This document shows, piece by piece, positions 12,795 to 22,292 of a stretch of DNA of 64,000 bases. The notes under the pieces were generated by a model that had not been told where the DNA came from, did not search any database, and was given only the letters and a program-made list of their open reading frames with translations. The stretch's first letter is position 1, and every line of letters begins with the position of its first letter. The translations under genes were made by a program, and so were the position numbers. The DNA is from Adineta ricciae (lineage: Eukaryota; Rotifera; Eurotatoria; Adinetida; Adinetidae), in the NCBI GenBank assembly GCA_905250025.1, contig CAJNOJ010000064.1, forward strand, positions 62,001 through 126,000, written 5' to 3'.

Positions 12795-13235
12795 TCAAAA
12801 GCCTTGACATCGCTTGGAATCTCCGTCTGCTTCATCGAAGCATTTCATAACATCCTTTTGATATAAGTTACATCGATCTGTGCCATATCTTTCCGACGAA
12901 TCTTGATAAAACGGTTGAGATGTCGGACCAGTCGTTGTTTGTGTAACAGCAGCTGGTTGATCATGATTATGATAGCCATCTATAATGTGTCAAAGAGGAA
13001 CAATCGTGGAATACGAGACTTCTTGTAATTAGCTACCGGCTATTGCAAATAGACCAGGTTGACGTCCGACTGGAGCTGAAATAGCTGGTTGCGGTGCGAC
13101 TACGGCATGGGTTGGACATGGAGCTCTGAGAAAATAAATTTTGATGAATAAGAAATGGATTGCTATTTCTTTTATTAATATATACCGAGAAGAAGATAAA
13201 CAACGCATGCTACTTCCACCTACACGATGTGGCAT
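12795..13235 (-). CDS. CHCHD2/CHCHD10-like twin-CX9C protein, ending at a TGA inside the CHCH domain
   Basis: Relative of the mitochondrial intermembrane-space proteins CHCHD2/10, which support cristae and respiratory-chain function. Exons are 13235-13186, 13125-13037 and 12979-12795, 107 aa in total. The N-terminus is basic (MPHRVGGSS), followed by an Ala/Pro stretch with GRQPGL and then a CHCH motif: C-NLYQKDVMK-C, ten residues, then C-QGF. The family continues GF(S/N)EALKQC, but here the Ser/Asn position is TGA (12797-12795), followed in frame by E-A-L-K. The conserved hydrophobic Gly/Ala helix after QPGL is also absent. It could be a decaying paralogue, a truncated but used protein, or a base error. 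Confidence 0.65.
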
Positions 13236-13600
13236 CGTAGTTTTGTTGAATATGTTTAATTATCGACAGAATTGTATGAGAATAACATGACAAAACCAAG
13301 TGCATTGCAATGATGACAAAAAGAATCTTTTTGACTCATGGGACAATCTATCAGTTGAACAATTATGGATGCGTTCGAGAACATTCTCGTTTCTTTTCTT
13401 TGTGTGTATAAAGAAAGTAAACATAATTATTTAAATAAGAAGTATTTTATTTATAAAACTCATCGACAACCAGGTGCACATCTTTATTTTGATCGGTACG
13501 GTGTCATTCAAATGTCATATATATTTTGCACGTATTTATCAAAATAAAAATAGGAAAATCTTCATCACAGCATATGAAACAGATGCACAAACGAATTATT
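13236..13600. other. Intergenic
   Basis: 365 AT-rich bases between two minus-strand genes, presumably the promoter of the CHCHD-like gene and the 3' UTR of the next. No supported element. Confidence 0.4.
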
Positions 13601-15963
13601 CTAGTCAAAGAAGCCGTCTGCTTCATCATTTGCTTCTGCAGGAGCAGCAGTAGTAGTAGTAAGAGGAGGAGCAGGCGGAGGGACGGAAGTAGCGGGCACA
13701 TCTGAATCATCTTCTAATGGATTGGTTTCATCGAGACTCGGTTCTTGAGGTTCAGGTGATGTATCTTTTCGTTTTGGAGATGTTGAAGATGCATCTTCTT
13801 TTTTCTTCGAGTCATCATCATCATCTTCTTCAGCGTGATGATCGGATTCGTTTATACCGGCGGTTTCATCATCATTTCCAATGGTATCATCCCCTTTTGA
13901 TGGAACAGCATCACCCTTATCGTGAGCCTCATCCTCATCATCTGGTACAGGTGACGCTCCTACAAACAGAACAAACACGATGCATTGCTTGATATTCAAT
14001 AGAAAATAATACGTACGTGGCGAATCAGAAGGATTCGGTACTGGTTGTAAGTCATGATCATTTTCTTTATCATTTCCAGTTTCTTCGAAGTCGCTAGTAT
14101 ATCCTGGTTCAGGCTTCGGTGATGGTGCTAAATAAAGCATAACAATTTAGTCTTTTTACATAAAAGAAAAATCCACCATTAGCCTAACTATCGCTTTTAA
14201 TTACGAACATCTTCTCCTTATCTGATCGTGCTACTATTTAAACACTTGTTAGAGATGAAACTGCATATGAAATAATTTCAAAGAGACATGTGCACATACA
14301 TTTTTTAGGTGGTGTTTTTACAGGGCCAGTTGATGGTTCTACTTTGTGTTTTTTGTTCGATTGTACGGATATTTGTGACGTGTCGCCAAATATTTCGTTC
14401 ATCACGTCCTCGTCACCGACAGGACTCTGATTTCGCGGCGTTGATTCGAATAGCGGAGGTGGAGGAGCATCAAATATCGAGCTTCGGCCAGTATCCACAG
14501 CTACTGCAGGTTCCCGAATTGGTTTCTTAGAAGATGTAATAGGGCGAGCCGGAGCAGATTTAACTGTACGTTTCGCAGGTGCAGTTATCGTTGCCGGCTT
14601 AGTCGGACGTGGAGCTAATGGCTTAGGATTGCTTGTGGATTCCCATGCAGATTTAACTTTACTTTCAGCCGTTGCAATACGAGTTTTTAATGTTGGATCA
14701 CCACTGGGAATTTGTTTTGGAGGTTTCTTTCGTACGACTGGTTCCGTTGCTGATTTTACCGGAGTAGTTCGCTCAGGCTTTGTAGTGGGTTCAAAATATC
14801 TAGGCATTTTTTTCTTGATTTCTTTCGATGGTGGATGCCATACCGGTTCAGGCTTCTTCACTGGTACTAGTTTACTCGTTGGATCGAATGCACGTAATTG
14901 TTTGGTTTTTGTAGCAGTACCAGAAGGATTCCAAGGTGGTTCTCGCGTTGGTTTTGGTGGTGAAGGTGGGTCATTCGAACCCATGAATTTTGCATGTTTA
15001 ATCGAACCGTTCGGTCTCCAAACGGGCGCTGTAGCCGAATGCCGTAGTACATTTTGAGCACTACCACCGCGAATGCGAGGTTTAGCCGACGATGATCTCA
15101 CACGTTCTATGACAATTACATGGAAAATTTTCCAATTATGTCATCTTCTTCAATAACATACCTTTGCAATCTGATAGTCGACTTTTTGGTTGCAGTAGCT
15201 GGTTCTCATAGTCGGTTGCTCTCGGTGTGCGAGAAGTATCCTGACCTGAATAGGAATTTCGTCGAACAAGGATTTCATCCGGTAACCATGGTTGTTGATT
15301 ATCCGGCCGATTTCGAATACGTCGAATGTAACCTTGATCACGTGTTGGATAGACATCAATCGTTACTGGATCGTCTTGTACATACGCATCGGAAGTTGAA
15401 GCAAGTATTTGATCAACGTCAGGAGTTGGCTTTTGTGATTGTCGCTTTCTTCGACTTGGAATATGAACTTTATAAGTAATTCGAGCAGTCGGTTTCTTAG
15501 GTTCAATATCTTCGGATTCTGATGATGAATAAGACTGCGAACGATATGTTCTATGAGATATTGGATGATGATGAACATGATACTGTGGTGGCAATGGTGG
15601 AGGATAATTTGGCAATTCGGATTGTGCGAGAGTATGACACAGTTCGTCATTGATTTGCCGCAGTTTTGACACTGCGTGTGAGGGAGGTGGAGAATAGACA
15701 GGATGATGATGAACAATCACAGATGATGGAGGAGAAGGTTGATAAAGATCGAATTGAGTAAGAGAATCATTGGGTTGATATAAATCCATGTTAAATTTTG
15801 CATGTGACGAACTCAGAGAAGACGATATTGATTGACTTGGTTGCGATGAAAATGAGGAAGTAGGTACATAGATATGAGGTTGACGATGTATAGAATTAGG
15901 TGAGGCATTGTAAACCGAATCAAAATTAGACATGACTTGAGCATATTGGACTGATCGATCCAT
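13601..15963 (-). CDS. Disordered Pro/Ser-rich protein with W-x-P motifs, 692 aa
   Basis: I do not recognise this gene. Four exons (15963-15162, 15106-14300, 14127-14017, 13959-13601), every junction phase 1, give 692 aa. Residues 1-265 are rich in Ser, Pro, His and Tyr (DLYQPN, DLYQPSPPSS repeats). Residues 270-410 hold repeated tryptophan motifs (APVWRPNGS, PPWNPSG, PVWHPP) spaced by Lys/Pro-rich sequence. Residues 410-530 are a basic Pro/Lys/Thr tract. The C-terminal quarter is strongly acidic (Asp/Glu-Ser, with a run of five Asp) and ends GFFD. There are no membrane segments or catalytic motifs. W-x-P modules in a disordered chain suggest a cytoskeletal, ciliary or centrosomal scaffold, but that is speculation. 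Confidence 0.75.
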
Positions 15964-16334
15964 TATGTTTCAGTTCAGATACTGTATTCAAAAGCTGACT
16001 TTATGTCATTTCATCGTTAAACAGTCGCCATCCGACAAAGTTCTCTGAAATGTTTCCATAGAAATATATTTCTGAGTCCAATAGAGATCGATTTGTGATC
16101 AAAACAAGTGTAAAAAGAGCCGGTATCCAATGTATGTGACGATATTACTTAATTTGAGAATTTGAATGTTTGCAAACATTCGAGTAAAGCGAAAATTCAA
16201 TCGAAGACGATACCGCCATCTGTCGGTTGACATAGGATCGTAGCAGCAATCCGCTTTTTCATGCATTCAAAATAGAAATATCTGAGCGTTCTTTTTCAAC
16301 ATTTTTATTTGATTATCTTATCGAAATCAAACGA
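15964..16334. other. Intergenic
   Basis: 370 bases between two minus-strand genes; nothing recognised. Confidence 0.4.
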
Positions 16335-16799
16335 TTAAAATTGAGGAAGATACTCTTCTCTCATTTTTCGTAACTTATCAATCAATCCTTCAATTCCTTT
16401 AATAGCTCGTCTACTTTCAAATGTCACTCGTTTGCTTCCATCTTTCCAGTCGATTTGAATCCATTCAATACCACCGTCCGCGCAACCAGGACATCCGATC
16501 GTGTCACCTAATTTTGAAAATACTTTTGGTGAAACAAGAGCCAGGAGTTCTTCCCATTGATTCGACGAAAACGAAAACGTTTGTCGAAGTGGTGGAAAAG
16601 ATACGTCGGCAAAATTAGGTTGCTTCATTGCACTTAATTGCATAGGATTGTTTGTCGCATTGACAAACTGTTGACAATAACCACGGCACATTCCAAAAGA
16701 AAGACCGCTCGAGATTGAAGACACGTCTTCTTTCTCAAAATTTCCATATGCGGAATGAAGAAGAGAAAAAAGAAAAAGATACTTCCACGATGATTGCAT
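16335..16799 (-). CDS. Small secreted protein of unknown function
   Basis: Not recognised. Starting at the ATG at 16799 the protein begins MQSSWKYLFLFSLLHSAYG, a clear signal peptide; the frame continues upstream to another possible start but that would bury the signal. The mature part of about 135 aa has cysteines in FGMCRGYC and GCPGCADGG, then WIQIDWKDGSKRVTFE and a basic helix ending EEYLPQF. The fold looks like a compact alpha/beta domain. It is the last of three tandem minus-strand genes (GILT, UGT, this one). Single exon. Confidence 0.7.
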   Translation of the reverse strand: MQSSWKYLFLFSLLHSAYGNFEKEDVSSISSGLSFGMCRGYCQQFVNATNNPMQLSAMKQPNFADVSFPPLRQTFSFSSNQWEELLALVSPKVFSKLGDTIGCPGCADGGIEWIQIDWKDGSKRVTFESRRAIKGIEGLIDKLRKMREEYLPQF

Positions 16800-16973
16800 G
16801 ATTTTCTTGTAAAAGACCAAATGATCGGTTAGTCCAAACACTCGAAATTTATTTTCTTGTTGATTGGAAACTGATTCCTAGGTAAACGAGTCTTTATCCT
16901 TGTTAAGAAACAAAACTCGATATGCTGTGATTAAATAATAACGAAATATATTCGCAATCGAAAATTGATCTAT

Positions 16974-18572
16974 TTAATTTGTTTTTTCTTTCGATTTAGC
17001 TGTACGTCGATTACAAAAAAACAAGTAATGGATTAACTTCTTCAAAAGAATCAAGGTAAACAACCATATGGTATAAACATCTAAATTATAATAGGCGTAC
17101 CATGGGTAGGAATTGTTTACTGGTACGAATGATTTGATTCCGTATTCAGCAGTCATTTCGATTAAGTCAACTGCACGTTCAACTCCACCATGTAATTTCA
17201 TTATTGCTTGAATTCGTTTGATATTTCTCTTTCGCGACACCATTTCTCCAGATGTGAACATCAGCTCGACGGTTTGCTTTAATTGTTCAGGTGTAAACTT
17301 ATCCTGATTTAACCATTTTCCAACGCCAGCATCTTCTAAACGTTGTGCCATGTCTAGTTGATCAGCAAGTCGTGGTATACATAGAATCGCAGTTCCTAAC
17401 CAAACACTTTCATAAGCACTGTTGATCCCACAATGAGAAATGAATAACTGAACGTCTGGATGTGCTAAATGACCTAAACTAGATGAAAACCATTTGACTA
17501 TTCGAAATGTCGATGATGAGGTTTGCGAAATGTCCGGATGGTCTACTTTCCAAAGAACACGATATTCACTCAATGATTGCAAAGCAAGTGATAATTTTTT
17601 CACTTGTTCTTTTGAAAGTGGAATGGCTGTCCCAAAGTTCACATAAATGATAGGTCGCGTGTCAGATTCAATCCACTGTCGATCCTCATGCGATAGTTGT
17701 TCTATGTAATCATTAAAAGAAAGTTTCATCGAAAGCATCGGGCCAGTAAATTGTACATTGGGTGGTATGTGTTGAGCGTACTCAAGTCCGAACGCATTGT
17801 TTACTAGAAATAAATGAGAATTGAAATAAGACCATAAGTGACTCGAATGATTGAAATCGAATCTTTCTTGTCGAATATAATTAAACGGTCGATCGAACTG
17901 AAAATACATTTGAATAAGCAGAAAATAACGTAGGATGGGAAAAACTGTGCGTGCTAATAGATTGATACCAAGTGAATGTATGCTCGGAGGTTGGTTACTG
18001 AGAATCCACGGATTATAATCACTTGGTAAAATATCGTGCCAACCAAGATAAGGAAGTAAACCCGCTACGTTCACAATATATGGTATTTGAAAATGATCAG
18101 CAATACTTGCACCGGCATACGTTAGACGATCGGTAATTACTATACTTGTTTCTTGATGATCGAACATTTCTGGCTGAAGTACACGCAACATTTGATCGTA
18201 CATATGTAGATAATAGTCTGTGATAGCACTTCCGAACATTTGCATTGCACCTACCAGTATATTCGTTTGTGATGCGATCGCTTCCAAGTTTCGAGCTAGT
18301 TCGGTGTCATTATAACATGAACCAAGATCGAGAAACTTGATTGTTGTGTTCAAACAGTACATTTCGACGTGTGTCTTGATATTTGAACAACTGACGATGT
18401 AGATGTTATACTCGCTAGTATGACGATGATACAATTCTATTGCTTGACGTAACAAAGGATTCATATGACCGATAAAGGGAATGGAGATAAAAAAAGCTGT
18501 CTTCGATCGATGTTCAATCGATAATTGAATAGTCGATAGAATGATGAGGAAACTAAGTATAGTTCTGGACAT
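16974..18572 (-). CDS. UDP-glucuronosyltransferase / UDP-glycosyltransferase (family GT1)
   Basis: Transfers a sugar from a UDP-sugar to small lipophilic acceptors; a detoxification enzyme of the ER membrane with its catalytic side lumenal. Single exon, 532 aa, the normal length. Signal peptide at residues 1-20. The N-terminal acceptor half begins with FFISIPFIGHMNPLL. The UGT signature is intact at about residues 360-405, with HPDVQLFISHCGINSAYESV followed by GTAILCIPRLADQLDMA. A C-terminal membrane anchor (IWLFTLILLKKLIHYLFF) is followed by a basic cytoplasmic tail. The catalytic-type His is in the FIGH segment. Intronless, unlike most neighbours. Confidence 0.93.
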   Translation of the reverse strand: MSRTILSFLIILSTIQLSIEHRSKTAFFISIPFIGHMNPLLRQAIELYHRHTSEYNIYIVSCSNIKTHVEMYCLNTTIKFLDLGSCYNDTELARNLEAIASQTNILVGAMQMFGSAITDYYLHMYDQMLRVLQPEMFDHQETSIVITDRLTYAGASIADHFQIPYIVNVAGLLPYLGWHDILPSDYNPWILSNQPPSIHSLGINLLARTVFPILRYFLLIQMYFQFDRPFNYIRQERFDFNHSSHLWSYFNSHLFLVNNAFGLEYAQHIPPNVQFTGPMLSMKLSFNDYIEQLSHEDRQWIESDTRPIIYVNFGTAIPLSKEQVKKLSLALQSLSEYRVLWKVDHPDISQTSSSTFRIVKWFSSSLGHLAHPDVQLFISHCGINSAYESVWLGTAILCIPRLADQLDMAQRLEDAGVGKWLNQDKFTPEQLKQTVELMFTSGEMVSRKRNIKRIQAIMKLHGGVERAVDLIEMTAEYGIKSFVPVNNSYPWYAYYNLDVYTIWLFTLILLKKLIHYLFFCNRRTAKSKEKTN

Positions 18573-18929
18573 ATTCTACGTCGAGTACTTCGAATAGATA
18601 AATGTGCCTTGAAAGCTAGTTGGAAATGAATGTACAGAGATGTTTTTTTCTTTATCTAAATGATGTCTCTGTTTGCATGCTATACTCTAGTGTCAATTTT
18701 ATCTCTCGTTGCAATACGATGATAAGAAAAGATAAGGTAGATCTTAACGAAACGAACAAGAGTTTCCGTTTTGACAAAAATCATACATCGAAGTATATTA
18801 GAAAACTATTATATGCATGATAGTCAGTTTTATCAAGGTAGCAACTTGATTAGGTCGTCTTTTTGCATCCAGAAGGTGGGTTGGGACCCTAAATAAATCA
18901 CATTGGAGTAGTATCAGGAGCAAAATATG
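18573..18929. other. Intergenic
   Basis: 357 bases between the GILT 3' end and the UGT start, both on the minus strand. An in-frame-free AT-rich spacer; nothing recognised. Confidence 0.4.
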
Positions 18930-19861
18930 TCAGAGTTTTACTTTGTATGTCTCACATAACAGAGCGATAAGATCAGTTTGTGCTCGATCTTGGATTTCAT
19001 CTGTGTGATTGCCATTGAGTGTTACAAATGGTACAAAAGCGGTGGTCGGTTTGGTTTTTTCGGTTTGAACAGCATATGCATGTTGCAATTGATTTCCGAC
19101 TCGGCTACTTGTGCAAGTTGAAATCTTTTCATAATCAAGACTGACATTTTTAGCACATTGTATCGCTACGGTTTCCACATCACCAAATGTTGCGTCCATG
19201 CAGTAGATGAAAGGCTAAAATAGGACAAACGCCGTCTCTTGAATCTTTTTCTTGCATGTTCGCTCATTACCATATGTTGACGAATGTCTGGATAAGATGC
19301 AATGGCGCACGTCTGAAAAGGCGAAGAAAATGAGAAACAATTTCGTCTGATTTGTCACGTTTACATGTATAAGATTCGCATAGCATTCATCCGGACCATG
19401 TTGACAATAGAATTGATATAACTGAGTTTCAGGTCGATAGACTTCATGCGCGTTACCATACGGAACGAACGTTAAATTAACGATATCAGCAACAGCTTGA
19501 TAAGCGAACCAGACTTGAGTGATAGTGAATTGCCGGCAATCGGCGCATAGTGATTCATAATAAATCGTAAAATTAACACGATCGTTTGTTCGATTATTCC
19601 ATACAAACGTTGTGCATTGCTCTGTAACCTATTCAAGACAAAGTTTATTACGAGAAACCTAATACGATAAATACGAACTCCGCACGCAGCTGCGATTGCT
19701 CTTGTTCCACACCATTCAGCAGGTGAACTAGGACAGTTCACTGGCAGACCAGCTATGTTCCAAATGAAGCAACCGTAAAGAACAACGAGCGATCGAAAAA
19801 GGGTATGCATGATGACGATGATGTTGCAAGTGATAAATATGAAAATGTTGGATGCATTCAT
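18930..19861 (-). CDS. GILT-like lysosomal thiol reductase with saposin-A-type N-terminus
   Basis: Gamma-interferon-inducible lysosomal thiol reductase family; reduces protein disulfides in acidic compartments. Four exons: 19861-19679, 19628-19365, 19312-19271 and 19214-18930, all phase 0, 257 aa. An N-terminal signal is followed by a saposin-A-like cysteine pattern (PVNCPSSPAEWC, then AACG). The active site is the CxxC of YYESLCADCRQF, and the GILT signature CQHGPDECYAN is intact. The C-terminal part has PFIYCMDATFG and VPFVTLNGNH. The second ATG, at 19810, would give a shorter and more typical signal peptide. The first donor is a non-consensus gttcgt, the only site that keeps phase. Divergent from the gene at 20213. 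Confidence 0.9.
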
Positions 19862-20212
19862 AGATAAGAACTTGGCGATGACGATGCAATGACATATCTT
19901 TCACATGTGACAGTTCTTCAGAAGCTATACAAGGTTCAAAATATTATTTATTGATGCTTAATAATATTTTTGCACTGTTATTCAATTCATTTTTTCCAAT
20001 ATAATCTCGTTGAATTGTTGATTTTTTTGTCACAGACAATATTCCTGAGAGAAAAATAACTTAAAATTAAGTGTCAATACGATTTTTCATTACTGCTCAC
20101 TAGCGAGCCCTTACAGTACTCGGATTTGAATAAAACATCAATATGGTTTCATATTGTACTTCTTTTGCATTCAAAACAACACATTGTAACAGTTGAATTA
20201 TATCGGGTAGAG
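19862..20212. other. Intergenic, divergent promoter region
   Basis: 350 AT-rich bases between the starts of the GILT gene (minus) and the basic-protein gene (plus). No distinct motif seen. Confidence 0.4.
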
Positions 20213-21016
20213 ATGTTTTCAGAAACAGCTCCATCACATCTCTCTCAAGCAATTCTAACTGGAAATAAAATAGAGAAAAGATTTTATCAAACTCATATTC
20301 TGCCGATTGATCGTGAACGAAGGAAGATACGACTAAATGCGGATCGTCATATGGAAACTTTCTTACATGTCACTCGTAAACGACACGAGACCTGGTATCG
20401 ATACGACAAATATTTTCGTGATGCTCTGAAAAAAGAGAAAGATCGTCACGAAAAGCACAAGGAACGTTGCGGATCATCAACTAATCCAGTACATCAAAGT
20501 GTACCATCATTGATAACAATTAACTCGCTTCCAGACCGACGAACGAAAACAGAACGACGAACAAATCAGGTGTTACAAGCTGCACAAAAACTACTTGATC
20601 GTTCAGAAGCGACACGATCACAATCATCTCTGGTTCAAAGTCGCCCGTCGACATCGTTAACTGGTTCGAAAAGTTTTATAACAAGAACGGGTAGAAGTTC
20701 GTCTGCGTATCATAGTGCAAGTTTAAATGTACCCATGACCCAATCGATCGATTTCGACGAATATACTCGTTTAATGAACGAATCTTTAGAATGTGAAACT
20801 TACAGTGATTTTGTCGATCATTTTGTCAAGTTTCGTCCGGAGTTTCGTGAACATTTTGCACAGTTCCATCAAGCAAATCAACGAGAACATGCCGTAGCAA
20901 AGCTACGTTCACTTAATCAGACATACGCAAAACAGAGAGATCAACGTTATTATAATTTAATCAACAGTCTGACTGATTTTTGTTTGGAACAGAAAAGAAA
21001 AACGTACAAATATTAA
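20213..21016 (+). CDS. Unrecognised basic, helical protein, 267 aa
   Basis: Not recognised. The ATG at 20213 opens MFSETAPSHL; the frame extends upstream only through non-ATG codons. The first 90 residues are strongly basic and helical (RERRKIRLNADRHME, KKEKDRHEKHKERC). The middle, about residues 90-190, is Ser/Thr/Arg-rich and probably disordered. The C-terminal 80 residues look like a folded helical domain (DFDEYTRLMNESLEC, DFVDHFVKFRPEFREHF). No signal peptide or membrane span. Single exon, ending in TAA. Confidence 0.65.
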   Translation: MFSETAPSHLSQAILTGNKIEKRFYQTHILPIDRERRKIRLNADRHMETFLHVTRKRHETWYRYDKYFRDALKKEKDRHEKHKERCGSSTNPVHQSVPSLITINSLPDRRTKTERRTNQVLQAAQKLLDRSEATRSQSSLVQSRPSTSLTGSKSFITRTGRSSSAYHSASLNVPMTQSIDFDEYTRLMNESLECETYSDFVDHFVKFRPEFREHFAQFHQANQREHAVAKLRSLNQTYAKQRDQRYYNLINSLTDFCLEQKRKTYKY

Positions 21017-21324
21017 AGATTAACTAGATGTCCCTTTTTTTCTATTAACAATACAACTTCGTTCGTTCGTTCATTCATCGATTAATTCATGAAAATCAAC
21101 TACATGATTGATTAAATTTAGTAACAGTATGAAAAAGTTCGAAAACCAATGGCGATTTTTCTATTTACAATTAGATCTGTTGATCAGAATAAGCGTTCCA
21201 AAAGAGGAAAGAAAACGATTAAAGAGCAAGATTATAAAAAAAAGAAGATGATCATCTAAATGAGTTTTTATAAAAATCGATCGTGTGTCCTGTGTCAGAG
21301 ACTGAGAGTGGAGAAATGTCACAG
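21017..21324. other. Intergenic between convergent genes
   Basis: 308 bases holding two facing 3' UTRs, with GTTC/ATTC-rich simple sequence near 21060. Nothing else. Confidence 0.4.
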
Positions 21325-22246
21325 TTAGGATTTGAGATTTGCTAACATTCGTTCAATCTCGGCGTCTTCGTTGTTGGCTTGTCGGCGATTCGATACCATA
21401 CCGGTGGCACCGGCAGGAACTCGTGGAGCAACAGCCATTTTCTCGTTGAATGAAATGCCGATTTCATCGAGAACTTGATTGACAATGGCATCTTCTTCAT
21501 CTGAATCACCTTCTTGTCCGAAAGCAGCATCCAGTGTTTCTCCCACTGAAACGAAGAAGATATGATAATCCTCGATAACGATCAGTCCGAAAATCGACGT
21601 AGTACATACTCATTTCTTCTTTGATACCCAGCTTCGTATGTTCCTGACCGAATTGCTGAGTAATTTTAGCCATTTTTTCTGGATTCATAACCTTATTCAT
21701 CTTAGCCATGGTTTTAGCGGTAGCCTATAAATGATCGATGAGATAATTTCGTTCCGTACACGAACAAATCGTTTTGTCACTAACCTGCATTGTATTGGCC
21801 ATTCGTACATTCGAAGCCATCATTGTATTTTGTGTGGCTAAACCTTGTATTTGGCTCGATGCTTGAAACGACTGTGCTTTCTGATTTCGTATTTTAACCA
21901 ATTGTTTTGCTAAGATCTCTACTGCCTAGTATAGGTTTGTTTATTGAAGTGTAAATGGAAGTAAAATCCAGCTTGTTCGTTTACCTTTTTATTGCCACTG
22001 GACGCATTTTTTCGAATTTCGTTTACCTTAAACGAAGGTTAATACGAAAGACAATATTAATACTAGATATTTACTATGCGTTGTTCTTCCGCTTCGAGTT
22101 TGTGACGATCGCGCACCAATTCCCGATCAGTTTTTCTCAACTCACGATTATGAGCTTTCGTTTGCTCTACAAGTAAATGTAAAAAAGTTTCCGGCTCTGT
22201 TCACAAATATCTTTCTCATACCTGGTATAGATTTTCTGCTAAACAT
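21325..22246 (-). CDS. CHMP2B: ESCRT-III subunit CHMP2B (Vps2 family)
   Basis: Charged multivesicular body protein that polymerises on endosomal membranes with other ESCRT-III subunits and recruits VPS4. Six exons: 22246-22222, 22166-22075, 22026-21985, 21925-21785, 21724-21610 and 21545-21325, giving 211 aa (human CHMP2B has 213). Assembled from the exons: MFSRKSIPEQTKAHNREL, a basic helical core (AKQLVKIRNQK), NTMQATAKTMAKMNKVMNP, an acidic hinge with GDSDEEDAIVNQVLDEIG, and the C-terminal MIM-like helix EIERMLANLK. The VNQVLDEIG plus KMAVAP region is closer to CHMP2B than CHMP2A. Its ATG lies only 46 bases after the ARB2 stop on the same strand. Confidence 0.95.
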
Positions 22247-22253
22247 GAATAAT

Positions 22254-22255
22254 CT
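22254..22255 (-). promoter_or_regulatory. Candidate spliced-leader trans-splice acceptor before CHMP2B
   Basis: On the minus strand a pyrimidine-rich stretch ends TTATCATTTTCAG exactly 7 bases before the CHMP2B ATG and about 40 bases after the ARB2 stop. There is no upstream exon to cis-splice to in this gap. Bdelloid rotifers are known to use spliced-leader trans-splicing, so an outron acceptor is the simplest reading (inference). Confidence 0.6.
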
Positions 22256-22292
22256 GAAAATGATAATAAAGGGAAAGTTTAGTTTTAATTCA

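Noticed and set aside
14309-15057. Plus-strand ORFs across the disordered-protein gene (rich in Val, Gly, Phe)
   Set aside because: They are antisense shadows of the Pro/Lys-rich exons, whose exon phases all agree on the minus strand.
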